This document shows, piece after piece, positions 1 to 13,857 of a stretch of DNA of 64,000 bases. The position numbers and the translations under genes are program-made. The stretch covers positions 248,001 to 312,000 of the forward strand of contig SEMN01000334.1 of assembly GCA_005408345.1 (NCBI GenBank), read 5' to 3'. Source of the DNA: Macquaria australasica. Taxonomy: Eukaryota > Chordata > Actinopteri > Centrarchiformes > Percichthyidae. The notes beneath the pieces are model-generated. The model was not told where the DNA came from and made no database searches. It worked only from the letters and a program-made list of their open reading frames with translations. The first letter of the stretch is position 1. Each line of letters begins with the position of its first letter.

Positions 1-57
1 TTGTCTCTTCTCAGCTTCCTCCGTCAGCGTCCTCTTCGGTCTCTTGGCCTCTGCCAT
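1..57 (-). CDS. N-terminal start of an unidentified ORF, runs off the left edge
   Basis: On the minus strand an ATG at 57-55 opens 19 codons to the window edge: Met-Ala-Glu-Ala, then a basic stretch KRPKRTLTEEAEKRQ. This lysine/arginine-rich opening resembles the start of some multicopy uncharacterised fish proteins, but that is from memory. It lies where intron 1 of niban1 should be, on the opposite strand, so it could be a nested gene, part of a mobile element, or chance. Only 57 bases are visible and no domain can be called. Confidence 0.25.
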   Translation of the reverse strand, partial: MAEAKRPKRTLTEEAEKRQ

Positions 58-944
58 GATGTCCGTACGGAGAATCCCGAGCTGGACCCGTGTGAGACGT
101 AGTGCCGTAAAGCGTTATGAACTTCTCGCGGGAGATTGTACCCGCTCAAGAACAGGTGTTCAGGCGCTGAGGGGGAATGAAAGAGGTGTCATTCTCCCTG
201 TTACAAGTCAGTGTGCCATCACACTGATTTTAAGTTATTTTAAGGTACAATAGTTGCTTTAAATCAGTGGTTCCCAAATGGTTTCGGTCATGTCCTCTCT
301 TTTGAATTTGACAAAATATCAAACTGTGACGATATGAAGGGGAAACTATATTTACAGAAGGAGCCAAGTTAGATTTTATTATAAGATTCTGAAGAACGTG
401 AACTGTTTGTTTCTTTTCATCAATGCTTCTCATTAGCTAAACTAAACAGACACAAGTCTCTCCTGTTGTAATGACAACTCGAGAGCAAGGCGGACTGCTT
501 TGTATTTTAGATTTGACTGACGGGTTTGTTTCTTTCCTTCTGTCCGTCCAGCTTGTACCTGACATGTGGTTTTGCTTTCTGAGCACTTTTGTATGTTAAT
601 TGTTCCCAAATGACTCAAATGTTTCATTCAACTTTCATTCTGCTCCACAGTTTCCCCCCTGGTCATGTGTGAATCACTGACTTCAAAATAGTAATAGTGC
701 TACCTTGGTGCATGTAACTTGTAACATTGTCCAGTGAGTACAAACGTGGAGTCTTTGTGTTTGAGAAGCCTTCAAACTGGACTTCCTGGTTCGTATTTCA
801 TCCTCTACCTGTAACAACACGCCCACGCATGAGCAGCATCTTTCTTACTATTTGGCTGAAATCTGACCACCATCCTCGTTTTTTGTTAGTTTAATTTCCC
901 AACGAAACCAACCTCTTGTCTTACTCTCTCTTGTCTTCCTGCAG
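58..944. other. Non-coding DNA before the first visible niban1 exon (intron 1)
   Basis: No exon with good coding signal and splice sites was found here on either strand. The first visible niban1 exon starts mid-codon, so this should be intron 1. The short opening exon of the family (about 20 residues) was searched for and not found. Confidence 0.6.
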
Positions 945-3900
945 GCCAGGCCGAGGCTGAGCTGAAGGAGTTCGGGCCGTACTACAGGAAGCAGTTCTCG
1001 GTGGCTCGTTTCTCTCAGGTAGAAGACGATCTGGAGCCGCACAAAGAGAAGATCACACAGCTGCTCAGACAGAGGGTACGTGTCTGAATGTTGCAGCTGC
1101 TTCCAGACCAGCCGCCCCATTCACTCTTTAAAATCTAATGAATCAGAGGTTTGGTCACAGGTTGGCAGAATTAACGGCACCAATGAGCACGTCTGCAGGT
1201 GTCACTAACATCTGTGACGTCATCCAGGTGTGTCAAGTTCACCTAAATTACAAAGACAGATTCAGGAGCAATGTTATGGAGGACTGAAACTGCCAAAATC
1301 CAGAATAAATCAATAAATGACTCAATAAATAAATGAATATTCCAAGGATGGTTAAATGTAAAAAGAAAATGCAAAGGAAAAACAATACAGAAATAAATAC
1401 ATTAATTAAATGAAAAATTAATAAAGTAAATAAATAGGTGGATTTATATGCAAGGGGGAAATAATACAGAAATAAATATAGAAATAAATAAATTTAAAAA
1501 TGAGTAAAGTGGAAAATTAAATGGGAAATTAAATAAATAGGGAATTTATACCAAGGTTAATAAATACAGAAGCAAATTAAAACAGAAATATCAATTTATG
1601 TCCCGTTTTATCAATTAATTAATGCCTACATTTATTTTTAATATTATTTATGGCACATTTAATTATTATATATTATAATTAATTTATTTAGTGAGTCATT
1701 TATTCTTGATTTTGGCAGTTACAGTCCTCCATACAATGTGGACGTTGTGATTAAAAAGCCAACTCACTAATGAAAGGACTGAAAACAATACATCAGAAAT
1801 AATGAACAAGAAGTAAACGTAAGCGGATGTTATTAGCCCACCTTTTGTCCCAATTATCCAATCAGGACACACCTGTGAATGAATTCATAAAAAGGTCAAG
1901 CTGAAGTTAATAAATTAATCACTCAGTTGTTCACATGAAATGTCCGGAAATAGTTGTGTGAAGAATGAAAAAAAGAGTCGAGAGAGAAGTTCAAACCCTG
2001 GCTCCTTTCTCACCTCGACACAGCCGACCAATCACGGCGTGAAATGGGTGTGAATGTCGGATTGTTGATTTCGGAAAGCTACAAATATGGTCGGACACAG
2101 ACGCCCTAATCTGACTTCACAGAACTCAATGGAAACAGTTTTTAAAAGGACTGTTTCTGCAGTAGACAGCAGTCCCAATAACATCTGGTCACAGCAATGT
2201 CTGCTGATTATTAAGAGTAACAGTAACACCTGTGATCCGCACCTTTAATCTCTGTAGTCGGAGGGATTGTTTGTCTAACAGCCAGCCGAGTCTGAACAGT
2301 TCCCCAAAAGTGTTGGAAAAAGGAATCGTTACAGTTTATGTGGTAGTTTGGACACAGTCATTGATTATTATTGTTATTGTGCAAAACTGTAATTAAATAC
2401 ATGCTGACACTCTTAACATTATGTATTTTTAGGGTTTTTTGTAAAATAAAATTCAGATTCTAGACACATTTTTAGCCGTCTGTTAAGTGTGTGTGTGTGT
2501 GTGTGTGTGTGTGTTGAACAGGGGGCTCCTGAGGAGGGAGAGGTCCTGTACGAGGAGGACGTCCTTTACTTTGACGACACCAGGAAGTGGAAGGAGAGGT
2601 ACATGGTGGTGAGGGCCAACTACTGCCTGGAGTGTCACGACAGCCTGGAGGTGAGCGTGACCACCGAACCAACACATGGTCACACTGGTTGAACATGCAC
2701 TCTCATACAAAAGGGCAGTTTCATCTTCTTCTTCTGTTCTCTTTCATCAGAGTTTTGTTAAAGGAATCCCTCCTCGCCAGAAGCTGCTGCCTACAGGGGG
2801 CGCCGTTCTGACCACAGAGGAGAAGTACATGGCCATGGTGGACAAGTGCTTCCCTGATGATACCAGTGAGTACAAGTACTACAGAATAGAAATAGTTAGA
2901 GTAGACAAAATATGATTAACGTTTGTCATCACCTGCCGGCTGCTTTGCATCATTTGTCAGCAATATAATTATTCTATAATTCAATTCATATCAAATGAAT
3001 ACGTTGTCTTTTCACTGTTCTGTCAGCATTAGCTCTACTTAATTACTGCTACATCACACGCAATATAACGCTACGTAACATGCTAATATGCTAAAGATAG
3101 ACATTGGTGGATTGTAACTAAGTACATTTACTCAAGTACAATGTTGACATACTTGTACTTTACTTGAGTATTTCCATTGTGTGCTACTTTATACTTCTAC
3201 TCCTCTACATTAAATATTGTACTTTTCACGTCACTACGTTTATTTGAGTTAGTTACTTTTTACATAAAAAAAACATGATATCCTTATTTAATATGATGCA
3301 GTACTTTACTACTGAAGTAAACAGAATAATATAATACTCTATAATAATAAAACACTTTGAAAGGAGCCATTCTGCATAATGAGTACTTTCACTTTTGATA
3401 CTTTAAGTACATTTTTCTGATAATACTTCAGTACTTTTACTTAAGTAACATTTTGTATTCAGGACTTTTACTTGTAATGGAGTATTTTTAGAGCATTTTA
3501 CTTAAGTAAAGGATCTGAGTACTTCTTCCACCGCTGTAGATGGCATATAAGATCCTTACATGATTAATGTCTGATAAACATGCTACTGATAACGTGTTTA
3601 CTGTCTGTCAGCTCTTCTGCGCAGGTCGGCCCAAAATGTATGACCCTGCTGAGCTTCGCAGACGTGTGCAGATGATGAGATCTGCCACCCATACAGGAAA
3701 ATTATAGTTTAGCTGTAGCTTAGACTCAAGAGTTTACAGTAACATTTGTGGGCTAACATGCCAAACTTACGAGCTGAGCACAGAGGATGAATCCATTTGA
3801 TCTGGGTCACAGTATGATGATCTTTCCTAATGATGGTGGTAAGGATGTAACAACAGCTAAACTGTCTCTCAGTTTTTCATCAGTCCAACAGTGTTGTTTG

Positions 3901-6900
3901 TTGGTGTGAATGGATCACAGCTTCACTGCGCTACTAGCGTGGCTGTGGACTTATAAATGTCCCTGCAGGTCATTGATCACCTACCAACTATCAGGGTCAT
4001 TTCAGCCTCACCCAGTGTTTTGGAAACAGAAGTGTATCTGCTCAGTGAACAGTGACCGCTGCAGAGGATGAGCTTCGTACGTAACGCTGTAATTAACTGT
4101 TTGCACACAAACATGCTCTCACAGAGAGATGCTGCGCGCAGCACTGAGGATGTTTCCCTGTGTGCTGCAGGTTCACCTGTTTGTTACAGATCAACCTGCA
4201 GGAAAATGTCATCCTGTAACATAATGCAGAATTCATGCTGCAATAAATAATCAAATGTGTGATTGTGATCACTTTTAGCTCCTTAAATATTTCTCTACTT
4301 TCAAAATCCAGCAAATTTGCAGGTTATGATTTTTAAAAAGAACATGATTCCAAATATAGATTTCCAATCTTTACTATCATTCAAATGTAAAATACGTTAT
4401 CATGTGCCACTTTGCATTCAAGTTGTTTTTCTAATCCAGCAGGATATTCTTTGTTGCCCAAGCTGCCTGAAACAGGATTACTGTCTTTATACATGTTGCT
4501 GAGGACAAGCTCACTCTTATCTCTAGATATTTGGTTTTATTTTATTTTGTGTAAACATTCATCCGTGTTTAAGACTTGTGTCTTAATGTAAGAGAAGAGA
4601 CACAAGTGTTTCCCACAATAAACTCCCACAGGCGCTCAACAAAGTTAAAAGCAGCTCAGGTGGGAGTCTGGGGAGCAAGGAGGACTGAACACTGTTTAGG
4701 AGACACACACACACACAAAGCAGGACTTACTGACTCAGCCTCCCATGTGTTTATTCTGAATATTTAAAAATACATGAATTTACACAGAAATCCATGTAAG
4801 AAATCAGGTGTCAATATTCCCCACAGAGCACATATTGTAATTTAACTGTTTATTCATTTTAATTCTCTGGATTCTGGCACATTATCTGTCCTTGCTTGAT
4901 CAGGACCTTGTGAACAACAGGAAACAGCTATTATCACATCTCTTATTTATATAGTGTTATACTCCATTATAGTTGATCTATTTCTCTGTCTGGACCTGTT
5001 CTCCTCGTCCAACACACTTCATTGTATTGTTGACTCTGTTAACCCCCCCTTCAGTCCTGCATCTGGTTTCCTCTGTAAATGCAGGCAGGTTTGAACAGGC
5101 TCTGGGCCGGACTGTTTCCAGGGTGTTTTCTGTTCAGTTTCCCACAAAAACACAGATGGGGATCACACTCGTCACTGCATGACCTCCTTCAGACAAGAGC
5201 ACTGACCTGGATTAACCTGTGTCAGCACACCTGATCCTACCTGGTTGACTAGCCTGTTTCTAAACTGTGTTTAATATTCCATATTCTGCAGCCGTGCTAG
5301 CAGCTCTGTGAGGCTGTACTTGGACACAGCACTGCTAAATGCTAACATGCTGATGATTAGCAGGTATAATATTTACCATGTTCACCATTTTAGTTTAGCG
5401 TGTTAGCATGCCAGCATTTTCTAATTGGCACTAAGCACAAAGTACAGACATGACATGACATTGCCAGCCAGAGCATGGCTAAACACATGTTTCTGCTACA
5501 CAAAACTATCTTTATTTTCTTCCCGATATCTCTCAAATGTTAGTTTTTTAAATCTGGAAATACTGGAGAGGTTAACATCTTCAGGACTGGAAGAAAAATC
5601 TGAGGAGGGAATTTCACTCAAGTAGACGTTGCTTTGCGTCACGAGTCAGCAAGGTTTGATAGCTCTGCTGTTAGTTCACGCAGAGCATCGTCTAATTTAG
5701 CGTTTCCCAAACCTGTCCTGGAGAACGCCTCGTCCTGCTTGTTTTCGATCTCTCCCTGCTCCAACACAGCTGAAATGATCAACTCGTTATGAACTCCTGA
5801 AGCTGCTCGATAACATGTTGATCATTTAAATCAGCTGTGTTCTCCAGGACAGGTTTGGGAAACGCCGATCAAGAATAAAAATACAACTTTATTGTCCAGC
5901 CAAGAAAATCACCTTTAGGTTTCAACAAATACAAAAAAACATCACATCAATCTAATTCATTCATGCTTCACCAACATTGGCTCCCGGACTGAAATATAGC
6001 AGAGAGACATTTTGTTGTTTCTGACCTGAAGGGATTTTATTCAGTCTCATCTGGTTCAGTTGTTCACAAAGTAGAACAGCCAGTGAAGCTGTAAGAGCCC
6101 AGTAACATTATATATGAAAGCTCAGGAGTCATTCATGCATCTCTCTCTTCAGTCTGTTACAGACAGCTGCTCTCGGCCACTGGTGCTTTGAGGAAGAATG
6201 ATGCGTGAAGTATTAATGCTTCAGTGTGAACTGAAGTTAAATAATAAACGTAATTTCCTCAGATCTCTATCGTAACCTGCTGTGTGTTTAACCTGCACAG
6301 TAACCAATAACCAGCCCACTTACTGAACATGTACAGGCCCAGTTTTTCCCATAAAGGTCCCGCTGAGTCCAGGAAGCAACTTTCAGACAAAAAAAAAAAA
6401 AGGATGTGGTCGTTAGTTTGGGAGATATTCTGTCATGAACTGAAGTGTTGGGAATGACCTGTTGATGGTGCTAGATGAAAAGTCGGAAGTTAACTAAAGT
6501 TATCAGGATTCATCCTCTGGGGAACATTAATATCTGAGTTAGTGGAGATAATTTCCTCTGGACCAAAGTGTTGGATGCTCAAACCGACCACCCAAACATC
6601 CTCGCTGCTAGTGAGGCAGAAACAACGTCTTCATCAAACGTCCACGATGTTTTCTGTTTCAGATGTGAAGGAGGACTTTGCTCCTCCTCTGTCGGGGATG
6701 CCCGGACAGTTTCCTGTCTACCTGCGTCTGCCCTACAGGAGTGACTCCTACTTCTGCTTCAGACAACAGGCCAAACAGGCCGCCTTCCTCTCCATCCTGT
6801 CAGACTGCATCCGACACCAGAACCAAGGTGAGACGCTCCGAGACCTCCGAAATACAAAAGATGCAGGTCTAAACACAAAATGATCTCCACTGCTACAATA

Positions 6901-9900
6901 CTCAAATACAAAACATGGGAGCAGAAAACTAACCTCTCAAAAACATGGCAGTCGACTTATTCTTCGATGGGTCTGGGTGTCGTTTGAAATTTTGGGATAC
7001 TAGTGCCAATACTTTGCGTTTTAAGTTATCTTACTTTGGCGATTATAAAGTTGTTTTGCTACAAAATACTATTAATACTAATGCGTTCTCACATGTTAAA
7101 TGTCGTCTGGACACAAGCAGCTGTACAAGAACTTTACTAAATAAAATCAAGTCTAAAATCAGCATCAATTTTGGCTTGAATCTGGAACTAAGTCAACAAG
7201 ATCAGGAATCTGATGAGATATTCACCAGTAGATTTCGGTATTTTACAGTTTTTGATTGGTTTAATGGTCAAAAACACACGACTGAAGATCCTAGTCGCTT
7301 TTTAATAATGTATTACTATTGAGCAATACGGAATAGAGCTGAAACAATCCGATTAGTCAATCAACAATCGGCAATGAGTTTGATTTTTTTTTTTAAATGT
7401 GAAGATTTTGTTTTTCTGACACATGATAAGAAATTGAATATCTTTTGGTTTTGGACTGTTGGTCAGTTAAAAGAAGACGTAAAGACTCCACCTTCGACTT
7501 ATAGATTAATTAGTTAAATAGAAAATAATCAATAATGAAAATAATTGTTAGTTTAATATGGCTTAATATGGTCCTACCTGCACTTCAAAGCTGCAGAAAT
7601 GAATCAGCTGGAATTGATCCCAGCTGCTGTCCTCCATCAGTGAGACTGCAAACTTAGAAAGCCCACTGGGAACGAGTGTTTGATACTCGCAAGATAAGAC
7701 AGTTGCCATGGCAACAGACTTACCACACCAGCTCCGAGGAGCCGATAGGGATGTTTTAATCACGTCGAAGCAGAACGCCGGGGTGGATGAGAAATCTCTG
7801 CTGCGTGCAGCCGAGCGTGTTACACTTAATTCAGCTGATAAATGTCACGTCACACACACACACACGAAGCTGACGACACATTATGATGGTAGTTTATCCA
7901 TAATCAAATAGTTATATATATTTTAACCTGCCTGTGTGTTTTTTGTTTGCTTCTCTCTGTCAGACTTCCTGAAGAAGAAGACGTGTGAAGTGCAGGCCTT
8001 CCTGAAAGCCATCCAGCTCTACAGGCAGGACAAAGGCAAATACGAGGTCTGGGACATGCTGATAGGAAGTGATGTCAGGGTACGTACCAAACTGGCTTCT
8101 GCTGGGGTCTACATAAAGAAGTACAGTATATTCAACAAATGCTTAAAACTAAACTACACACAGCATAATACGGTTAATCTCCACCTGTGTAAAGGAATAG
8201 TTTAACATTTTGGGAGATACCCTTACTGTGTTTGCTTTCTTTCCAAGAGTCTATGTGTTAAAGACTGGAGACCCGGCCAGTTGCACAGCAAAGTTCATCT
8301 CATGTCTTCGGGAAATATTTGGTTGTAGAGGTTAGAGGCTCAGTCGCTAACGGGACAGTACGTTCACACCGTCAATTCAATTCAATTCAATTCAGTGTAT
8401 TTATATAGCGCCATATCATAACAAAGTTATCTCAGGGCACTTTTTCATATAGAGCAGGTCTAGACCGACTCTTTATATTTACAGAGACCCAACAGTTCCC
8501 ACCATGAGCAAGCACTATGCGACAGTGGCAAGGAAAAACTCCCTTTAACAGGCAGAAACCTCGAGCAGAACCAGAACCAGAACCAGAACCAGGCTCTGGG
8601 TGGGCGGCACAATTCAGTTCCACACAGAGATGTAAAGTAATAGTTGTGGTAATGGTATTGATGTTAATATTAACAGAAATAATACTAAGAGCAACAACAG
8701 CAACAGCAGCAGCGGGTGCAGAGCAGGAGCACGGGGGCAGCAGGCGGCAGCAACCACAGACCCAGACTCTACAGCTCCAGAGGCAGAAACACCTGCAGAA
8801 AGCAACAGAAGGGGAGGGAGAGAGAGAGAGAGAGGAGAGAAAGCACACAACTACGGGAAGAAGTTGAATTAATAACAAGCATTGATGTGATATGAGGGCG
8901 TACAGATGGAGAGGAAGAGGAGGAGAAAGGAGCTCAGTGCATCATGGGAAGTCCCCCCCCCCCCGGATTGAAAACTCCTTCCAATCGGGGCCAGTCTCTT
9001 CTGATTGAGGCCTTTGTCTTCTGATTATTAGTGGAATATTCAAACACAGTTCAGCCACAGTGTGCTGCTCCAAAGATAAATGTTGTGGTCTCACAGCTGA
9101 ACATCTGTTTCATGAATCTTTTAGTCGTCTCCAGGATCCAGTTTCTGTTTGACAGACGACGTTCATCAGTGAGGAAAACGAGACCTACACTGCAGCGGGG
9201 GGGGGGATGAAACGAGAGGAAAACATAAAGCATTTCTGTCTTTATTAATCTTTAATGTAACATAAAAGCCTTTCTGTGTTTTCTTCATATGTTTGATGTA
9301 ATTTTGTGGGTTAGTGATATTTTCTCAAAGGAATAGTTCAACGTTTTGGGAATTATTTGCTTCCTTTCCGATTAAGATGAAATATCAATGTCATGTCCAT
9401 CTGTTCAGTACAGAGCTGAAGTCAGAACATGGTTAGCCTAGCTTAGCATAAAGTGTGGAAACGGGGGAAACAGCTAGCCTGGCTCTGTCCAAAGTTCACA
9501 AATACACCTACCAACACCTCTCTAGCTCTCTGATTAACATGCTGTATCTTATTTGTTTAATCCGTACACAAACAGAAGTGTAAAGACCACAGTGTGTGGA
9601 ACTATTTCTTGCTGAACAGTATATCCATCCGCTCAGTCTCTGGCTACAGTGCCAGATACAGTCTGCGATCACAAGTTTCGGTAATCTGATTAAAAAGAAT
9701 GCATGTAGATATTTCTGTTGTGCGTTTCATGCGTCTGGCTGCTGATTTCCAGCAGCCAAGTTCTTGCAAAGCAATTTTTAATTTCTCTGTCTTTTTAAAG
9801 CTGAAAGTCAGCCCTTAAACCTCAGCGTCAGTTTCATTTCAAATCTAAAATCGGTTGGCGTTCAGGGACAAAATAGAGAAGCTTCCACCGTCCTCGTCAC

Positions 9901-10256
9901 ACACTGCAGTGTGTTTTGCATGATGGAACAATGCAGGGCGTGTTCGAATCAGTCACGGATCATTTGCATCCTCTCACTCTGTTCGCTTTTATCTTCCAGC
10001 AGCAAAGAAACACCATGAGCATGTTGACTGAGAAGACGTGTGAGGAGAGGAGCTTTTGATCACTCACTGTCCTCCTTACTCTCTTTCTTTACGTTCTTCT
10101 CTGCTCTGCAGCCGCTGTGCTTCCTGCTGTTTTCCTCTCTGCTCCCTTTTTAAAGCAGAGCAGGAAGTAGAAATGCTCCATTGTGTTGTTGTTCGCTCAC
10201 ATTGTGTTTGTTCAAAATTAGTTAAAGTTGAAAGGAAGTTTGACTTGCTGCAGGAA

Positions 10257-10352
<96 letters not shown>

Positions 10353-13300
10353 TCAGAGCTGAGAAATGAAAAGAATGAATGAAATGTCGGCAGCAGAAAC
10401 GACCGCAGCTGTAAAATCATAAATCAGTCAACTTGACAAACAGTTATTTGGATAGAGAGAGTGTGTGTGTGTGTGTGTGTGTGCGCAGACTGTTTACTTA
10501 CATGTTCAGGTTTAGTAATCATTTAAGTAATTTATCAAGTATTTCCAGGCAGCAGCTGGCCCCTTTTAAACAAAGTTGATAGTGAGGTATATGGTAGACT
10601 GTTCATTTTATTGTATTAATCAAGTATGGTATGTTATCATACTCAGGATACGACATACTAGAGTCAAGGCCTACATTTATAAGTATGAGTTGACATAGTG
10701 CATTATCATAGCAGATTATTTCCACCAACATTTACAAATACTCACACTAACATGTTGCAACCTCCACCTCCCCCAAAATAGCAAAGACATGACCTCAGTG
10801 TGCTCAGAAATGTGATTTCAACCACATTTAGTTTAAATTCAGGATTGGATCTGGATGGAGAATTCTTCAAAAGGGGTTTCTTCACGTCTCAAGATGAGGT
10901 GTTTTTTAAAATATTTTTGCTATTTTCTCATGAACGTATTATTTGACCAAGGCTGGATTACTAGCTGGCCAAAGCGAGAAACTTCAGTATTTCAAATGTT
11001 TTTTCTGGCAAAATTTCAGCAGCGAGCACACACACATTTTCTCCACAAACTTTATCCTTTTCTCATTCCTAATTTATTTGGTAATATGCACAACTAAAGC
11101 ACAATATAAATGGAAATGGTAAATGGTAAAGGTGTTAAGGCAGCTCTTGCATTTTTACTACTGTCAATATCCAGTTTTAAGACCTTTGATATTTCAGTCA
11201 GTGCGTACATAGTGCATATTCTCAAATTAATTTGTGTGTCATCGAATTATAACTAAACCAAGGTTTTGTTTGAACATGGGGGGGGGGCACATTAAGCGGG
11301 GGTCTGGGGAAATTCTGAGTGTCAAACACTTCATTTCCTGCATTCTGGTGAATTTTTCTGCATCACTTTATGGTGGAAATGTCTTTTATGCAAAGGAAAA
11401 CACACAATTGAACTGAAAAAAAAAATCTTAATATCTCTTCTTCCTCCTCCTCCTCCTCCTAGCGGTTCGTCAAAATAAAAGTCCTCTGCTACTTTCAGGG
11501 TTTTATTGGGGAGGACAAATGCACCACGTGTTTTAAATATTGAGGGGGACGTGTCTCCTGCGTCCACCCCAAAATCTATGCCTATCTGTTAATCCGGCAC
11601 TGTGTTTGACTGTTCAAAAAAAAAAACAAGACATGACTTTGGGGTTTGGTATCTTGAGATATTTAAGACAGTTTAAAGAAAAAGAAATAATTCCCGTCCT
11701 GTTCGTGTGTCTGTAGGTGATGGCCAACCTGGTGATGGAGCAGCTGCTGCCGTCCCTTCAGAAAGACATGCTGCCTCGCCTCAAAGCCAAGAAGACAGAG
11801 AAGAAGAGAGTCTGGTTTGCTGTGAGTCACGCTGTTACCTGATACTTTTATCTGCTACAGAGATACGCTGGCATTTCTGGATCCACAAGTTATGCTGCTG
11901 CTGTGCTCTTGTCAACACAAAGGAAAATTTGTTTTCATTTGCAAATTGGCACACGAGGAGCATTTTAAAATCCATGTAAACGTACGTTTCAGTGTTATAT
12001 TTGAAAGCCAGTTAAATCTGATAATACATTATGCATTCATGCTGAGGGCTGTTGCTGCATTATACTGTGGCTCTGCTGTAGCTGTTAAACTGTAAATCTT
12101 CATATGGAGCCGCTTCATTTTGTCAAGCGGTAAGAAACTGATGTTATTTTTGAAATGGTTCAAATGTCTTGTGTTTGATGAATTCGCTGATTGTTCCCAG
12201 ACGGTGGAGGCGGCCTACATCCTGGTCCAGGAGCATCTGCTGGAGGGACTTGCAGCACTGAAGGAGGAATGTCGAACGTCGGTCCGGCAGCAGGAGGTGC
12301 TGATCCACTCCGACATGGACCAGATCCTCAACTCCAGACGGCAGCTGGAGGAAAAAGTCAGAGGTAACGTTCTTCTTCTGTTGGACTCGTCACTCAGCAC
12401 ATTCAGAGGCTGACTGATACTCAGAGCTGTCAAATACAGGGTGAGCTGCATTCCTCTGTGATAAATGTCAATGAAACTGGCTGTGGGTGGGTGGTGGGTG
12501 GTGCTGAGGAGCAGCAGGGGGGGAACAGAGGATGAACTAGGCCTGCGGTGACCTCCTCTCTTCAGGTTCAGGGTTCAGCTTGTTTATTTCTTTCTCCAGC
12601 CAAAGTATCGGAGCCAGCTGAGAAGCTGTGCTCTGAGTCCGTCCAGCCGTACCTGGGCTCGGTCCTGGAGGAACTGATGCAGCCAATCAGCTCGGGTTTC
12701 CAGGAGGGACGGCAGCTGAGTGAAAACATGATGGACCAGGTGTGTCAGGACGTCCTGCTGGTAGCAGACCACGAGCAACTGAAAAAGGTTTGCTGATAAT
12801 AAATATCCTCTTTTTTTCTGTTATCGAAGACCAAACCAGACTTAAGAAATGAGTGAATAAACAGTCAAATTAACTGAGAAATAAAATATTTAGTTTTCTA
12901 TTTGCTGAATTTATTGCACAGTTTAACAAAGTTTTTCTTATGAGTGTGACCTAATTTATTTCCCATAAATATTCAGGCTTAATCTAAAAGGTGCCTAGTG
13001 TTTCCACCATGACACACTAACTGATAGCTGTTGCTTAAACAGCGTCCGATGTTGCACCTGTGTACAAAAGACTGTGGAGCAGTGAGAAACATAATGAATG
13101 TGATAAACTCACAATTCAGTATTTGTAGGCACCTCAGTCCCAAAGTGCTGACTTTCGGGGGGGTTCCTCCCTGACTGACTGAAGTCGACACAGCAGCCTG
13201 TAACTTCAGCTCCTGCTGTTACGTTTGTTTGACGTTCATTTGAACATGATGCCAATTCAGTCATTTTAGGCACAAATTTGTTTTGTTTCCCCGCCGGACT

Positions 13301-13527
13301 CCTTTCTGCTCTGTGAACTGTTTCCCACAGCTGCATCTACATGAGCTAAACAGGCTATCTTCTCCCCCCCACTCTCTCAGGCTCTTGCTAAAATGGTGAG
13401 ACCGAGCCTGCTGAGCTGCTACCAGAAGATCAGCTCCCTGCAGGAGAAGCTGCAGCACCTGCAGGAGAGATTTGGTTTCTCAAACATCACACAAGTAATC
13501 CACAGTGCTCAGATCGACCTGCAGCAG

Positions 13528-13569
<42 letters not shown>

Positions 13570-13816
13570 TCCTGCTCAGACAGCGTGGGCGGAGGAAGTT
13601 TTCAGACTGACTCCCCTTTATTACCCAACATTTGTGACCCACTCGTGATTGTGATGATTCAACACGCTGACTCAGCATGTCAGTGTTGAAGCAATGAAAG
13701 ACTCATCAGATGACTCCGATGTGGGCTGCAGCTGATATTTCACACTGATGGGATTTCCAGCTGTTTTTTCCGCTTTGTATTTGGGGCATTAAACATCTGT
13801 CTGATCTGATCTCATC

Positions 13817-13857
<41 letters not shown>

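Larger units (their letters stand above)
2866..6662 (+). other. niban1 intron 4, repeat-filled
   Basis: This 3.8-kb intron holds a teleost interspersed element at about 3091-3536, a TAGC-rich element at about 5292-5445, a foldback MITE at 5700-5865 and a repeat fragment at about 6460-6610. No coding exon with splice sites was found between them. Confidence 0.75.
8080..11716 (+). other. niban1 intron 6, repeat-filled
   Basis: This 3.6-kb intron carries parts of two interspersed repeats near 8193 and 8376, a MITE arm at 9331-9700, a long (AC)n tract at 10259-10349 and a (GT)n tract near 10461. No exon-like coding segment was seen. Confidence 0.7.

Noticed and set aside
6945..7322. A 125-codon open frame in niban1 intron 5
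   Set aside because: No recognisable domain, no splice signals of its own, A+T-rich composition and no family resemblance.
8432..8878. Long open frames on both strands (116 and 148 codons)
   Set aside because: They run over an interspersed repeat and GAACCA/CAG/GAGA simple sequence; both strands open is a sign of low complexity.
10056..10420. Open frames of poly-(Thr-His) and poly-(Cys-Val)
   Set aside because: Translations of a (CA)n/(GT)n microsatellite.
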